NCBI RefSeq assembly: GCF_010994375.1
Contig: NZ_WHMA01000010.1
Location: 1-64,000 of the forward strand
DNA from: Halomonas sp. NO4
GTDB taxonomy: Bacteria; Pseudomonadota; Gammaproteobacteria; Pseudomonadales; Halomonadaceae
Direction: 5' to 3'
DNA: 64,000 nucleotides
Part shown: positions 39,630-48,289 of the stretch, piece by piece
Position numbering within the stretch: position 1 is the first letter of the stretch
Layout of the letters: every line of letters begins with the position of its first letter
The notes under the pieces: generated by a model
Database searches by the model: none
Seen by the model: the letters and a program-made list of their open reading frames with translations, nothing else
What the model was told of the DNA's origin: nothing
Position numbers and translations under genes: made by a program

Positions 39630-40700
39630 ATGAGCCAGGACACGCCTCGCCCCGACAGCCGCGCCTCGCGCAGCGTCACCCTGCAGGACATCGCCGCCCA
39701 CGCCGGGGTGTCCCGCTCCACGGTGTCGCTGGTGCTGCGCGAGAGCCCGCTGGTCGCCGAGGACACCCGGCGCCGAGTGCAGCGCTCGATCAAGGCGCTG
39801 GGCTATGTCTACAACCGCGGCGCCGCGGCGCTGCGCGGGCGGCGCACCGCCACCCTCGGGGTGGTGGTCTACGACATCGCCAACCCCTTCTTCGGCGCCA
39901 TGGTGGCGGGCATCGACGCCGCCCTGAACCGCGAGGGCTATGTCTCCTTCCTGGCCAACAGCGAGGACTCGCCCGCGCGCCAGCAGCGCTTCCTCGAGCG
40001 CATGCGCGAGCATCGCGTCGACGGCATCCTGCTGTGCCCGGCGCAAGGCACCGACCCCCGCCTGATCGACACCCTCGCCAGCTGGCAGATACCGTGCATC
40101 CAGGTCCTGCGCCATATCGGCGAGCCGCCCTTCGACTACGCCGGCACCGACTTTCGCCGCGGTGTGGGCCTTGCCATAGACCACCTGGTGGCGCAGGGCC
40201 ATGAGCGAATTGCCTTTCTCGGCGGCCATATCGAGCACTCGGCGACCCGCGAGCGCTGGCAGGGCTACCGCGAGGCGCTGGCCCGCCACGGCCTCGCCTA
40301 CCAGCGCCTGCTGCGCTCGGACGTGACGCGCCGCGCCGGCTTCGCGCTCATTCCGGTACTGATGGCCGAGTCGCCGGCCCCCACTGCGGTGGTCTGCCAC
40401 AATGATCTCGTGGCCTTCGGCGCCCTGCTCGGCCTCAAGCGCCTGGGGCGGGTGCCGGGACGCGACTGCGCGGTGATCGGCACCGACGATCTCGAGGAGG
40501 CGGCGCTAGGCGACCCGGCGCTGACCAGCATCGCCACCCATCCCCATGCCGTGGGCGAGGAGGCCGCCCGCCTCGCCCTGCGGCGCATCGGCAACCCCGA
40601 CGGGGCGCGGGAACTGGTCGTGCTATCGCCCCGACTGCAGGTGCGGGATTCCTGCGGCGCTCACGCCAGCACGCTGGAGAGTCCCGTCACGACAACCTGA
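39630..40700 (+). CDS. LacI-family transcriptional regulator (TRAP operon)
   Basis: This 356-residue repressor has a textbook LacI helix-turn-helix (TLQDIAAHAGVSRSTVSLVL) and hinge (LGYVYNRGAAALRG). The effector domain starts TLGVVVYDIANPFFGAMVAG. GntR/IdnR-like gluconate or idonate regulators have this form. It lies directly upstream of dctPQM and downstream of the ketoacid reductase, with its own palindrome. It is clearly distinct from the LacI protein encoded 3 kb upstream, so this gene run carries two regulators, probably for different acids. Its start is the ATG preceded by GAGAGCCC; upstream in-frame codons run through the operator. Confidence 0.87.
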   Translation: MSQDTPRPDSRASRSVTLQDIAAHAGVSRSTVSLVLRESPLVAEDTRRRVQRSIKALGYVYNRGAAALRGRRTATLGVVVYDIANPFFGAMVAGIDAALNREGYVSFLANSEDSPARQQRFLERMREHRVDGILLCPAQGTDPRLIDTLASWQIPCIQVLRHIGEPPFDYAGTDFRRGVGLAIDHLVAQGHERIAFLGGHIEHSATRERWQGYREALARHGLAYQRLLRSDVTRRAGFALIPVLMAESPAPTAVVCHNDLVAFGALLGLKRLGRVPGRDCAVIGTDDLEEAALGDPALTSIATHPHAVGEEAARLALRRIGNPDGARELVVLSPRLQVRDSCGAHASTLESPVTTT

Positions 40701-40745
40701 TGCGGCCCGCCGCATCGACGCCAGCCGCCATGCCCAGAGGCATGG
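40699..40745 (+). other. Tandem stem-loops between lacI-family gene and dctP
   Basis: Two hairpins follow the LacI stop: GATGCGG-CCCG-CCGCATC (40699-40716) and CCATGCC-CAGA-GGCATGG (40728-40745), each with 7-bp perfect arms. Neither has a T-tract. They probably shield or attenuate the mRNA between the regulator and the highly expressed receptor gene. Confidence 0.5.
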
Positions 40746-40749
40746 TGCC

Positions 40750-40757
40750 AACAACAA
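40750..40757 (+). promoter_or_regulatory. Crc/Hfq-type CA motif at the dctP ribosome-binding site
   Basis: AACAACAA matches the AAnAAnAA motif that Hfq-Crc binds on catabolite-repressed mRNAs in pseudomonads. It abuts the ribosome-binding site CAGG and lies 11 bases before the dctP ATG. The role in this organism is inference. Confidence 0.4.
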
Positions 40758-40768
40758 CAGGTGCTTTT

Positions 40769-41788
40769 ATGACTCGCCAATGGATCGATCCAACCTCACT
40801 GACCCAACACCACGCCGGCGCCCGGCGCCTGATCGGCACCGCTGTGATGGCCGCTGCCCTGAGCCTAGCCGGCACCGCCCAGGCCGTGGACCTGCGCTTC
40901 GGCCACGGCGGCACCGAGGACACCGCCTATCACCTGGGCGCCCAACGTTTCCAGGAGCTGGTCGCCGAGAAGAGCGACGGCGACATCGGCGTCGAGATCC
41001 TCGGCGGCGGCGTACTGGGCCACGAGACGGAGATGTTCGAGCAGCAGATGGCCGGCGCGCTGGACATCTCGATCATCAACCCCGGCCTGATCACCGACTT
41101 CTCGCCCACCGCCAATGTCTTCTCGATCCCCTTCCTGTATCGCGACGAGGACCACTGGCGCCAGGTCCTCGACGGCGAGGTGGGCCGTGCGATCGCCGAT
41201 CAGATCACCGCGGAGACCGACGTGCGCGTGCTCGCCTTCTACGGGGGTGGCAAGCGCCAGGTCGTCAGCACCGAGCCGCTGGAGAGCCTCGACGACCTCG
41301 AGGGCCTGAAGATTCGCACCAACCCCACGCGACCGCTGATCACCGCCTGGGAGGCGCTGGGTGCCGACCCCACCGTCATGGAGTGGGAGGAGATCTATAC
41401 CGGCCTGCAGTTGGGCGCCATCGACGGCCTGCTCAACGAGGCGGAGTGGATCCACCGCATGCGCTTCCACGAGGTGGCGCCGCACATCGGCCTTTCCGAG
41501 CACGACATCACGGTGCGCCTGCTGACGCTCTCCCAGGCCACCTGGGATCGCCTCGACGAGACCCAGCGCGAGCAGGTCATGGAGGCTGCCGCGGAGTCCG
41601 CCAGCTACGCCCGCGATGTCCAGCTCGAGCAGGACGCCGAAGCGCTCGACCTGCTGGTCGAGGAGGGCGCCACCCTGCACGAGATGGACCGCGAGACCAT
41701 GATGGAGACCGTCGAGGGCCCCCTCGAGGGCGTGATCGCCGACATGGGCCTGACCGAGTTCCACCAGATGATCGTCAACGCGGAATGA
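40769..41788 (+). CDS. dctP: TRAP solute-binding protein DctP (sugar-acid operon)
   Basis: This 339-residue periplasmic receptor has a long N-terminus with a signal peptide ending GTAQA (core GTAVMAAALSLAG). The DctP domain follows: LRFGHGGTEDTAYHLGAQRF, the ligand-site Arg in LEGLKIRTNPTRPLITAWEAL (near residue 190) that pairs with the substrate carboxylate, and the TGLQLGAIDGLLNEAEW region. It belongs with the DctQ and DctM encoded next. The neighbouring kdgK, ketoacid reductase and KduD genes suggest that the substrate is a sugar acid such as gluconate, 2-ketogluconate or a KDG-like acid. The ATG has CAGG upstream. Confidence 0.9.
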   Translation: MTRQWIDPTSLTQHHAGARRLIGTAVMAAALSLAGTAQAVDLRFGHGGTEDTAYHLGAQRFQELVAEKSDGDIGVEILGGGVLGHETEMFEQQMAGALDISIINPGLITDFSPTANVFSIPFLYRDEDHWRQVLDGEVGRAIADQITAETDVRVLAFYGGGKRQVVSTEPLESLDDLEGLKIRTNPTRPLITAWEALGADPTVMEWEEIYTGLQLGAIDGLLNEAEWIHRMRFHEVAPHIGLSEHDITVRLLTLSQATWDRLDETQREQVMEAAAESASYARDVQLEQDAEALDLLVEEGATLHEMDRETMMETVEGPLEGVIADMGLTEFHQMIVNAE

Positions 41789-41796
41789 GCCGCCCT

Positions 41797-41820
41797 GCGC
41801 CGGCCCGGGCGGGCCGGCGC
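41797..41820 (+). other. Stem-loop downstream of dctP
   Basis: The 10-bp arms GCGCCGGCCC / GGGCCGGCGC are perfect and close a GGGC loop eight bases after the dctP stop. No T-tract follows, so this looks like a 3'-end barrier favouring receptor mRNA. Confidence 0.6.
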
Positions 41821-41843
41821 CTCGCTTGCCACAGGTAATCGCC

Positions 41844-42464
41844 ATGTCCCGACTGCTCGCCGGCCTGGCACGGCTCAACCGGATTCTGGAGCTTGTGCTC
41901 CACTGGATCCTGCTGTCGCTGGTGTTTGGCTTCATCCTGCTGGTCATCTACCAGGTGATCAGCCGTAACCTGCCCTTCATGCCGAGCCTCTACTGGACCG
42001 AAGAGTTCAGCCGCTTCGCCTTTCAGTGGATGGTGATGCTGGGCGCTGCCGTCGGCGTGCTGCACGCCGATCACTTCGTGCTCGAGGCCTTCCCCCGCGG
42101 CTCGCGGGCCGATCTCGTCACTCGGGTGATCCGCGACCTGGCCTGCCTGGCGATCGGTGTCATCTTCGTCTTTTACGGCCACGAGTTCGCTCTCTCCGGG
42201 TTGCGCCGCAACGCCACCGCTTCGGGGCTATCGATGATCTATGTCTATTCCACCTTCATGGTCAGCGGGATATTCATCCTGCTGTTCAGCGTAGAGCGCC
42301 TGCTGCATACCCTGCTCCACGGCCTGGACGCCATGGAAGCGGCACTCAATACCCCGAACGAGATCGAGACGCTGGACGTCAGCGAGTCTGGCCACAGCGT
42401 GGAAGGCCTCGAATCGCCCACCGGCAGTCAAGGCAATTCCGAACAGGGAGGGCCCCGCCCATGA
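41844..42464 (+). CDS. dctQ: TRAP small permease subunit DctQ
   Basis: This 206-residue small membrane component has four hydrophobic helices, starting WILLSLVFGFILLVIYQVIS. The characteristic WTEEFSRFAFQWMVMLGAAVGV in the second helix and the Y-x-x-S-G-x-F third-fourth helix pair follow. A hydrophilic tail of about 45 residues ends the protein. It stabilises DctM and docks DctP. The ATG at 41844 follows AGGTAATC, and a TTG six codons earlier is weaker. The stop overlaps dctM (ATGA). Confidence 0.9.
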   Translation: MSRLLAGLARLNRILELVLHWILLSLVFGFILLVIYQVISRNLPFMPSLYWTEEFSRFAFQWMVMLGAAVGVLHADHFVLEAFPRGSRADLVTRVIRDLACLAIGVIFVFYGHEFALSGLRRNATASGLSMIYVYSTFMVSGIFILLFSVERLLHTLLHGLDAMEAALNTPNEIETLDVSESGHSVEGLESPTGSQGNSEQGGPRP

Positions 42465-43768
42465 TGCCCGCCGACGGGATGTTCCTGCTGCCCTGGCTGC
42501 TGTTCGGCCTGCTCGCCGTGCTCATCGTGGTGGGCGTGCCCATCGCCATGGCGCTGATCCTCACCTCCTTCAGCCTGATCCTGCTCGACCCGCGGCTGAC
42601 CGCCTGGGTGCTCTTCCAGCGCATGTACAACGGCATGGACTCCTTCGTGCTGCTCGCCGTACCGCTCTTCCTGCTCGCCGGCAACCTGATGAACGCGGCG
42701 CGCATCACCGACCGGCTGATCACCCTGTGCATGCTGCTGGTGGGTCACCTCAAGGGCGCCCTGGCCCACGTCAACGTCATGGTGAGCATGCTCTTCGCCG
42801 GGGTCTCCGGCTCTTCCACCGCCGACAGCGCCGGCGTGGGCACGGTGCTGATCCCGGCCATGAAGCGTGAGGGCTATCCCACCCACTTCGCCGTGGCGGT
42901 CACCGCCGCCTCCTCGGTGATGGGCATCATCATCCCGCCCTCGATCAACATGATCGTATGGGGCGCGCTGACCAACACCTCCATCGCCGGCCTCTTCCTC
43001 GGCGGCATCTTGCCCGGCCTGATGATCGGCGTGGCCCAACTGCTGCTCAACCTGGGCTACGTGCGCCGCTACAACGTGCCGGTGCGACCGCGCGCCACCT
43101 TCCGCGAGCTGCTGCACTCTGGCAAGGACGGCCTGATGGCCGCCGGCATCCCGGTGGTGATCATCGGCGGCATCACTCTGGGGATCGTCACCCCCACCGA
43201 GGCGGCGATGATCGCCGTGCTCTACGCCCTGGCTCTGGGCTTTCTCGTCTATCGCGAGCTGCGCTTCGGCGACGTGCTCGACGCCTCCACCGCCACGGTG
43301 CGACTCTGCTCGCTGTCGCTGTTCAGCCTGGTCGGTGCGGCGATCTTCGGCTACCTGATCAGCTTCTATCAGATCCCGCCCAAGCTGATGGCCGGGGTCA
43401 ACATCACCGACCCGGTGGTGCTGCTGCTGGTGATGACCCTGGTGATGCTGCTCATCGGCACCTTCATGGATTCGCTACCGGCCATGGCCATCATGGCGCC
43501 GATCTTCCAGCCGCTGGCCATGCAGGCCGGCATCCATCCGGTGCAGTTCGGGGTGATCGGCGTGATGGCGCTGGGCCTGGGGCTGATCACGCCGCCCTAC
43601 GGGCTGTGCCTGATGATCTCGGCCAAGATCGGCGGCATCCCGCTGCTCAAGGCGCTGGCCACCACCCTGCTCTACCTCGCGGTGATGCTGGCGGTGATCC
43701 TGCTGCTGATCCTCTACCCCCAGCTGATCCTGGCGATCCCCCGCGCCGTGGTGCCGGACTTCATCTGA
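42461..43768 (+). CDS. dctM: TRAP large permease subunit DctM
   Basis: This 435-residue 12-helix transport subunit of the ion-transporter superfamily opens LLPWLLFGLLAVLIVVGVPI. The first hairpin carries AGVSGSSTADSAGVGTVLIP, the helix break reads VMGIIIPPSINMIVWGALT, and the symmetric C-terminal half contains GTFMDSLPAMAIMAPIF and GLGLITPPYGLCLMISA. It should drive Na+-coupled uptake of the acid bound by DctP. It is coupled to dctQ by an ATGA overlap with GGGAGGG upstream. A perfect 16-bp palindrome begins at its stop codon. Confidence 0.93.
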   Translation: MMPADGMFLLPWLLFGLLAVLIVVGVPIAMALILTSFSLILLDPRLTAWVLFQRMYNGMDSFVLLAVPLFLLAGNLMNAARITDRLITLCMLLVGHLKGALAHVNVMVSMLFAGVSGSSTADSAGVGTVLIPAMKREGYPTHFAVAVTAASSVMGIIIPPSINMIVWGALTNTSIAGLFLGGILPGLMIGVAQLLLNLGYVRRYNVPVRPRATFRELLHSGKDGLMAAGIPVVIIGGITLGIVTPTEAAMIAVLYALALGFLVYRELRFGDVLDASTATVRLCSLSLFSLVGAAIFGYLISFYQIPPKLMAGVNITDPVVLLLVMTLVMLLIGTFMDSLPAMAIMAPIFQPLAMQAGIHPVQFGVIGVMALGLGLITPPYGLCLMISAKIGGIPLLKALATTLLYLAVMLAVILLLILYPQLILAIPRAVVPDFI

Positions 43769-43782
43769 CGCGCATGCGCGTC
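43767..43782. repeat. Perfect 16-bp palindrome at the dctM stop
   Basis: GACGCGCATGCGCGTC is an uninterrupted palindrome that begins within the TGA of dctM. As RNA it could form only a tight hairpin, and as DNA it could be an operator. It sits 48 bases before the phosphatase gene start. Confidence 0.5.
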
Positions 43783-43830
43783 GCTCTGGTACCCTGAACG
43801 GCGCGCTCCCCCATCCCCCGAGAGGTCTAA

Positions 43831-44496
43831 ATGTCCACACCCTACTGCCTGCTCTTCGACTCCGACGGCACCCTGGTCGACAGCGAGATCCTGCTCGCCC
43901 AGGTGATGGCCGAGACCCTGCCCCGCTTCGGCTTGCCCTTCACCGCCGAGCAGTACATGGCGGAGTTTCGCGGGGTGCGCTTCCTGACCATTGTGCTCGA
44001 GCTCGAATCGCGCCATGTCACCCTCGACGCGACCCAGCGCCAGCAGCTGGAAGACAGGATGCGCGAGCGCATGGAGGCGCGGATGCGCGCCGAGCTACAA
44101 GCCATTGCCGGGATTCCCGAAGCGCTCGCCGCCCTGGCCCACCACCCCAAGGCGGTGGTGTCCAACGGTCCCGAGCGCAAGATCCGCTGCGCCATGGAGA
44201 GCGCCGACCTCGCCGCGCACTTCGGCGACAATCTATTCAGTGCCTACAGCCTGGGCGTGTGGAAGCCCGATCCCGACCTCTACCGCCAGGCCGCCGCCGC
44301 CATGGGCCACTCCCCCGAGCGCTGCGTGGTGATCGACGACGCCGATGTCGGCGTGATGGCCGGGCTCGAGGCGGGCATGCAGGTCATTCACCTCAACCAT
44401 TTCCCGGAGCGCGAGGCGACCCCACCGGGCGCCATCGCCATCCACCACGCCCGCGAACTGCCGGCGGCCATCGCCCGGCTCGGCACGGCGGCCTGA
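43831..44496 (+). CDS. HAD-family phosphatase, YieH-like
   Basis: This 221-residue haloacid-dehalogenase hydrolase has motif I LLFDSDGTLVDS (nucleophile Asp-10, acid/base Asp-12), motif II VVSNGPERK, the motif III Lys in GVWKPDPDLY and motif IV VIDDADVGV. An alpha-helical cap (residues 15-85) marks subfamily IA. VSNGP followed by KPDPxLxxxAA is like E. coli YieH, a 6-phosphogluconate phosphatase. Inside a sugar-acid operon it could dephosphorylate 6-phosphogluconate or KDPG-like intermediates that accumulate, but substrate range in this family is broad. Confidence 0.82.
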   Translation: MSTPYCLLFDSDGTLVDSEILLAQVMAETLPRFGLPFTAEQYMAEFRGVRFLTIVLELESRHVTLDATQRQQLEDRMRERMEARMRAELQAIAGIPEALAALAHHPKAVVSNGPERKIRCAMESADLAAHFGDNLFSAYSLGVWKPDPDLYRQAAAAMGHSPERCVVIDDADVGVMAGLEAGMQVIHLNHFPEREATPPGAIAIHHARELPAAIARLGTAA

Positions 44497-44516
44497 ATCC
44501 CCACGAGGAGATAGCC

Positions 44517-45269
44517 ATGAGTGCGTTTTCCCTCACCGGCAAGGTGGCCCTGGTCACCGGTTGCAACAAGGGCCTCGGTCAGGCCATGGCCGTGGCGCTG
44601 GCCGAAGCCGGCGCCGATGTGGTGGGCGTCAACCGCCGCGCCGCCGACGAAACGCGCGAACGTATCGAGGCTCAGGGCCGGCGTTTCCACGCCGTCGAAG
44701 CGGAGCTCGGCCACGACAGCGCCGAGTCGATCGTCGCGCGCGCCCTAGCGCAGGCCGGCCAGCTCGACATCCTGGTCAACAATGCCGGCACCATCCGCCG
44801 CGCCCCGGCGCTGGAGTTCAGCGAGGCGGACTGGGACGCCGTGGTCGACGTCAACCTCAAGGCGGCCTTCTTCCTCGCCCAGCAGGTGGCGCGCCACCTG
44901 GTCGAGCGCGAGGCCCCGGGCAAGATCGTCAACGTCGCCTCGGTGCTCTCCTTCCAGGGCGGCATCCGCGTGCCCTCCTACACCGCCAGCAAGAGCGGTC
45001 TGCTGGGTCTCACGCGGCTGCTCGCCAACGAGTGGGCAGCCCACGGCATCAACGTCAACGCCATCGCCCCGGGCTACATGGCCACCGACAACACCCAGGC
45101 ACTGCGTGACGACCCCGACCGGCGCGCCGAGCTGCTCGGGCGCATTCCCGCCGGGCGCTTCGGCGAGCCGGAGGATCTGGCCGGCGCCGTGGTCTTTCTC
45201 TGTTCGGATGCCGCCGCCTACGTCAATGGGCATGCGCTGGCCGTCGACGGCGGCTGGCTGGCGCGCTGA
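44517..45269 (+). CDS. kduD: SDR oxidoreductase, KduD-like (2-keto-3-deoxygluconate dehydrogenase)
   Basis: This 250-residue short-chain dehydrogenase opens with the Rossmann glycine motif VTGCNKGLGQAMA. It then has NNAGTIRR, the catalytic Ser in VASVLSFQGGIRVPSY, Y-T-A-S-K at residues ~155-159, and the closing VDGGWLAR. These stretches are very close to KduD, which interconverts 2,5-diketo-3-deoxygluconate and KDG. With KDG kinase upstream it would feed 5-keto-deoxy acids into KDG. KduI is not in the window, so the 5-keto substrate may come from a different source such as 5-ketogluconate. GAGGAGATAG precedes the ATG. Confidence 0.85.
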   Translation: MSAFSLTGKVALVTGCNKGLGQAMAVALAEAGADVVGVNRRAADETRERIEAQGRRFHAVEAELGHDSAESIVARALAQAGQLDILVNNAGTIRRAPALEFSEADWDAVVDVNLKAAFFLAQQVARHLVEREAPGKIVNVASVLSFQGGIRVPSYTASKSGLLGLTRLLANEWAAHGINVNAIAPGYMATDNTQALRDDPDRRAELLGRIPAGRFGEPEDLAGAVVFLCSDAAAYVNGHALAVDGGWLAR

Positions 45270-45278
45270 GTCGACGCT

Positions 45279-46163
45279 TCAGGCCCGACAAACCGACTCC
45301 CTCAGGCCCGCCACGGGCGCCGGCAGGCTGAACAGGCTGCCGGCCAGCGGCCAACGGCGCTTCCCCTCGGCATCGAGGTGCTGGGTCGCCGTGGTGATGT
45401 AGAGCGTGCGCAGGTCGGCCCCGCCGAACGCCACCATGGTCGGGTGGGGACACGGCACCTCGTATTCCGCCATCAGGTCGCCGTCCGGCGAGAACCGTAC
45501 GATGCGACCGCCGTCGTAGAGCGCACTCCAGTAACACCCTTCGCTGTCCACTGCCGCGCCATCGGGCACCCCGGGCAGCTCCAGCGCGTCCAGATCGACC
45601 CAGGTTCGCCCCTCGCCCAGCGTGCCGCTGGCGAGGTCGAAGGGGTAGCGCAGAATGCGCCGGCTCAGCGAGTCGGTGTGGTAGAGCCAGCGCCCGTCGG
45701 GGCTGAAGGCGAGTCCGTTGGAAATGGCGATGTCCGTCAGGCACGGCGTCAGCTCTTCCTCATCGAGACGGTAGAGCGCCGCCGTGGGGCTCGTTTCGTC
45801 GGCATCGATGGTCCCCACCCAGAGGCGGCCAGCACTGTCGCAGCGGCCATCGTTGAAGCGGTTGCCTCGCCCTTTCTGCCACTCGGGATTGTCGGCCAGT
45901 CGCTCGGCCTCGCCGTTCTCCGGCAGGCGCAGGATGCCCGACGCCGCAGCGGCCACCAGCCCCGTGTCCTCAAGGGCGATGCAGCCCACCTGCTCGCCCA
46001 GCTCGGTGCGTGTCGGGGCACCGCCGTCCTGCGGTCGCCAGGCGTAGATCGCCCCGCGGTTGATATCCACCCAGTAGAGCGTCCGGCGCGCCACCGACCA
46101 CACCGGGCTCTCGCCCAGGCTCATGCTCAGATCGTGCACCACCTCGATACGTACCTTGCTCAT
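45279..46163 (-). CDS. SMP-30/gluconolactonase family lactonase
   Basis: This 294-residue six-bladed propeller of the SMP-30/regucalcin family opens LGESPVWSVARRTLYWVDI, where the Glu is a metal ligand. GNRFNDGRCDSAGRLWVGT supplies the Asn ligand, and AISNGLAFSPDGRWLYHTDS follows. VPDGAAVDSEGCYW carries the ligand Asp. It should hydrolyse aldonolactones to aldonic acids with a divalent metal. It is the last gene of the minus-strand sugar operon that begins with an aldose dehydrogenase, which would make its lactone substrate. It ends nine bases from convergent kduD. Confidence 0.9.
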   Translation of the reverse strand: MSKVRIEVVHDLSMSLGESPVWSVARRTLYWVDINRGAIYAWRPQDGGAPTRTELGEQVGCIALEDTGLVAAAASGILRLPENGEAERLADNPEWQKGRGNRFNDGRCDSAGRLWVGTIDADETSPTAALYRLDEEELTPCLTDIAISNGLAFSPDGRWLYHTDSLSRRILRYPFDLASGTLGEGRTWVDLDALELPGVPDGAAVDSEGCYWSALYDGGRIVRFSPDGDLMAEYEVPCPHPTMVAFGGADLRTLYITTATQHLDAEGKRRWPLAGSLFSLPAPVAGLRESVCRA

Positions 46164-46221
46164 CGACGGCTCCTCGACTCAGGCAATGCCGCTGACGTCG
46201 CTCCTGCCCCTACCGCGACCA

Positions 46222-47100
46222 TCAGGCAAGACGCCGGAAACGCCACCTTTGCCTCAGCGTCTGTCCCCTAGCCAGTTCAACCAGCCCGTGGGCCAGCGGA
46301 TCGGCGAAGTGATGGGCGTCCACATCGTGGGAGACCGGCTCGAAGCAGAAGAAGTCGGCGTGCTCGCCGGGCGAGTAGACCAGGTAGCGCTCGCCGGGCG
46401 AGGCGCTTTCCACCGCCAGGGCCAGCCCCCGCGACGGCCAGGCGATACGCGCCATGCCGGACCAGCCGGTGAAGAGGTTGTCGATGGGGCCGGCGGGCAG
46501 CCCGCCTCCCGCGGCGAAGCACCAGGGATCGTCGGAGTCGAGCGGCCGCCAATGGGTCGGCAGCTGAGCGTCGTCCACCTCCCAGACACCCCTGGCCGGG
46601 GCCGCCAGGGTCACATCGGCCGTGCGCGGCAGCCAGGGATGCAGCCCCACCCCGTAGGGCACCGGGCCGTCCCCGAGGTGAGTCACCGCCAGCTCGATGC
46701 ACAGGCTCTCTCCCTCCAGGCGGTAGCCCAGCTCGGCGCGGTGGTCGAACGGCGGCTGCTGGGAGGAACGCAGGGCGAGCCGCAGCTCGGTCTCCGCGGC
46801 GGCCACCACCTCCCAGGGCCGCTGCCAGCCGTCTCCGTGGATCGGCAGCGGCTCGCCGGCCAGGTTGGCGGGCAGGTCGTACCGCTGCCCATGCCAGCGG
46901 AAGCCGCCGCCGGCGATACGGTTCGACCAGGGCACCAGGGGGTAGAGTCCCATGCCATTCGGGTCGTGGCCCGAGGCGTGCCCGGGTCGAAACAGCGGCT
47001 CGGGACCGTGCGGCGTCAGGGCGTCGAAGCGCACCACGCAACCGCCCAGCTCGGGCAGCACTTCCAGGTAGAGCCGGTCATTGCTCAACCGCACGCTCAT
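46222..47100 (-). CDS. Aldose 1-epimerase family protein
   Basis: This 292-residue beta-sandwich protein of the galactose mutarotase family has WSNRIAGGGFRWHGQRYDL, the catalytic His in LPIHGDGWQRPWEV near residue 90, a second His in VPYGVGLHPWLPR, and the base Glu in FEPVSHDVDAHHFADP near the C-terminus. It interconverts sugar anomers. It supplies the beta-anomer for the aldose dehydrogenase in the same operon, and its gene follows the Gfo/Idh gene by 10 bases. The sugar could be a pentose, 6-deoxyhexose or hexose. Confidence 0.88.
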   Translation of the reverse strand: MSVRLSNDRLYLEVLPELGGCVVRFDALTPHGPEPLFRPGHASGHDPNGMGLYPLVPWSNRIAGGGFRWHGQRYDLPANLAGEPLPIHGDGWQRPWEVVAAAETELRLALRSSQQPPFDHRAELGYRLEGESLCIELAVTHLGDGPVPYGVGLHPWLPRTADVTLAAPARGVWEVDDAQLPTHWRPLDSDDPWCFAAGGGLPAGPIDNLFTGWSGMARIAWPSRGLALAVESASPGERYLVYSPGEHADFFCFEPVSHDVDAHHFADPLAHGLVELARGQTLRQRWRFRRLA

Positions 47101-47110
47101 CGCCCACTCC

Positions 47111-48271
47111 TCAGACAGTCACCCAGGCACCGCCCGCCTGCGAAGACTCCAGCGCCCGGGTGATGAAGCACACGCCGTCGACGCCATCGCCCACGCCGGG
47201 GACGTCGCGCTGGTGGGCGGCGACCTCGGGGCCGCCGCGGCGTGCCCGCAGGTGGGCGGCAAAGTCGCTGTAGAGCTGCGCGAAGGCTTCCAGATAGCCC
47301 TCCGGGTGGCCGGGCGGGATGCGCACCGCGGCCATGGCCGCCTCGCCCAGGCCCGGGCCGTGGCGGGTCAGGCGGCGCGGCGGCTCCCCCTGGGGCGTGT
47401 AGAGCAGCTCGTTGGGCTCCTCCTGGCGCCACACCAGGCCGCCGCCGCTACCGTAGACGCGCAGTTTCAGACCGTTCTCGTTGCCCGGCGCCACCTGGCT
47501 CGACCACAGCATGCCACGGGCGCCGCCCTTGAAGCGCAGCAGCATGTGCACATTGTCGTCCAGGGCGCGGCCTTCCACGAAGGTGTGCAGGTCGGCGGCC
47601 AGCGCTTCGACCTCCAGGCCGGTGACGAAGCGCACCAGGTGGTAGGCGTGGGTGCCGATGTCTCCCAGGCAGCCGGCCGGGCCGCTGCGCTTGGGGTCGG
47701 TACGCCATTCGGCCTGCTTGACGCCGGCCTCTTCCAGACGGGTGGCCAGCCAGTCCTGGGGATACTCGACCTGCACCACGCGCAGCTCGCCGAGCTCACC
47801 GGCGGCGACCATATCGCGGGCCTGGCGAATCAGCGAATAGCCGCTGTAGTTGTGGGTCAGGCCGAAGAAGCGCCCGCTGCGCTCCACCAGCTGCTGCAGC
47901 TCCCGGGCATCATCGAGGTCGGTGGTCATCGGCTTGTCGCAGATGACGTCGATGCCCGCTTCGAGGAAGGTCTTGGCCACCTCGAAATGCAGATGATTGG
48001 GGGTGACGATGGCGACCACGTCGATGCCGTCGTCGCGGGCTCGCTCGGCCTCGGCCATGGTGCGGTAATCGGGGTAGGCGCGCGCCTCGGCGACGTGCAA
48101 GGCCGCCGCCGAGGCGCGACTGCGCTCCGGGTCCGAAGCGAAGGCGCCGGCCACCAGCTCGTAGTGGTCGTCCAGCCGCGCGGCAATGCGATGCACGCCG
48201 CCGATGAAGGCGCCCTGGCCGCCGCCGACCATGCCCAGGCGCAGGCGGCGCGGTGTGTCGTGTTGGGTCAT
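47111..48271 (-). CDS. Gfo/Idh/MocA family oxidoreductase
   Basis: This 386-residue NAD(P)-dependent enzyme has an N-terminal Rossmann motif [18 protein letters not shown] and the catalytic lysine in [12 protein letters not shown] near residue 99. The [16 protein letters not shown] stretch near 200 supplies the substrate-binding D-x2-H. Relatives oxidise inositols, 1,5-anhydro sugars, levoglucosan or glycosides at C3. The ATG at 48271 sits eight bases from AAGGAG. It pairs with the TIM-barrel gene 18 bases upstream, a combination found in levoglucosan and 3-ketoglycoside pathways, so an unusual sugar derivative is plausible. No substrate can be assigned from sequence alone. Confidence 0.87.
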   Translation of the reverse strand: MTQHDTPRRLRLGMVGGGQGAFIGGVHRIAARLDDHYELVAGAFASDPERSRASAAALHVAEARAYPDYRTMAEAERARDDGIDVVAIVTPNHLHFEVAKTFLEAGIDVICDKPMTTDLDDARELQQLVERSGRFFGLTHNYSGYSLIRQARDMVAAGELGELRVVQVEYPQDWLATRLEEAGVKQAEWRTDPKRSGPAGCLGDIGTHAYHLVRFVTGLEVEALAADLHTFVEGRALDDNVHMLLRFKGGARGMLWSSQVAPGNENGLKLRVYGSGGGLVWRQEEPNELLYTPQGEPPRRLTRHGPGLGEAAMAAVRIPPGHPEGYLEAFAQLYSDFAAHLRARRGGPEVAAHQRDVPGVGDGVDGVCFITRALESSQAGGAWVTV

Positions 48272-48289
48272 GTGCATGGCTCCTTGTCG

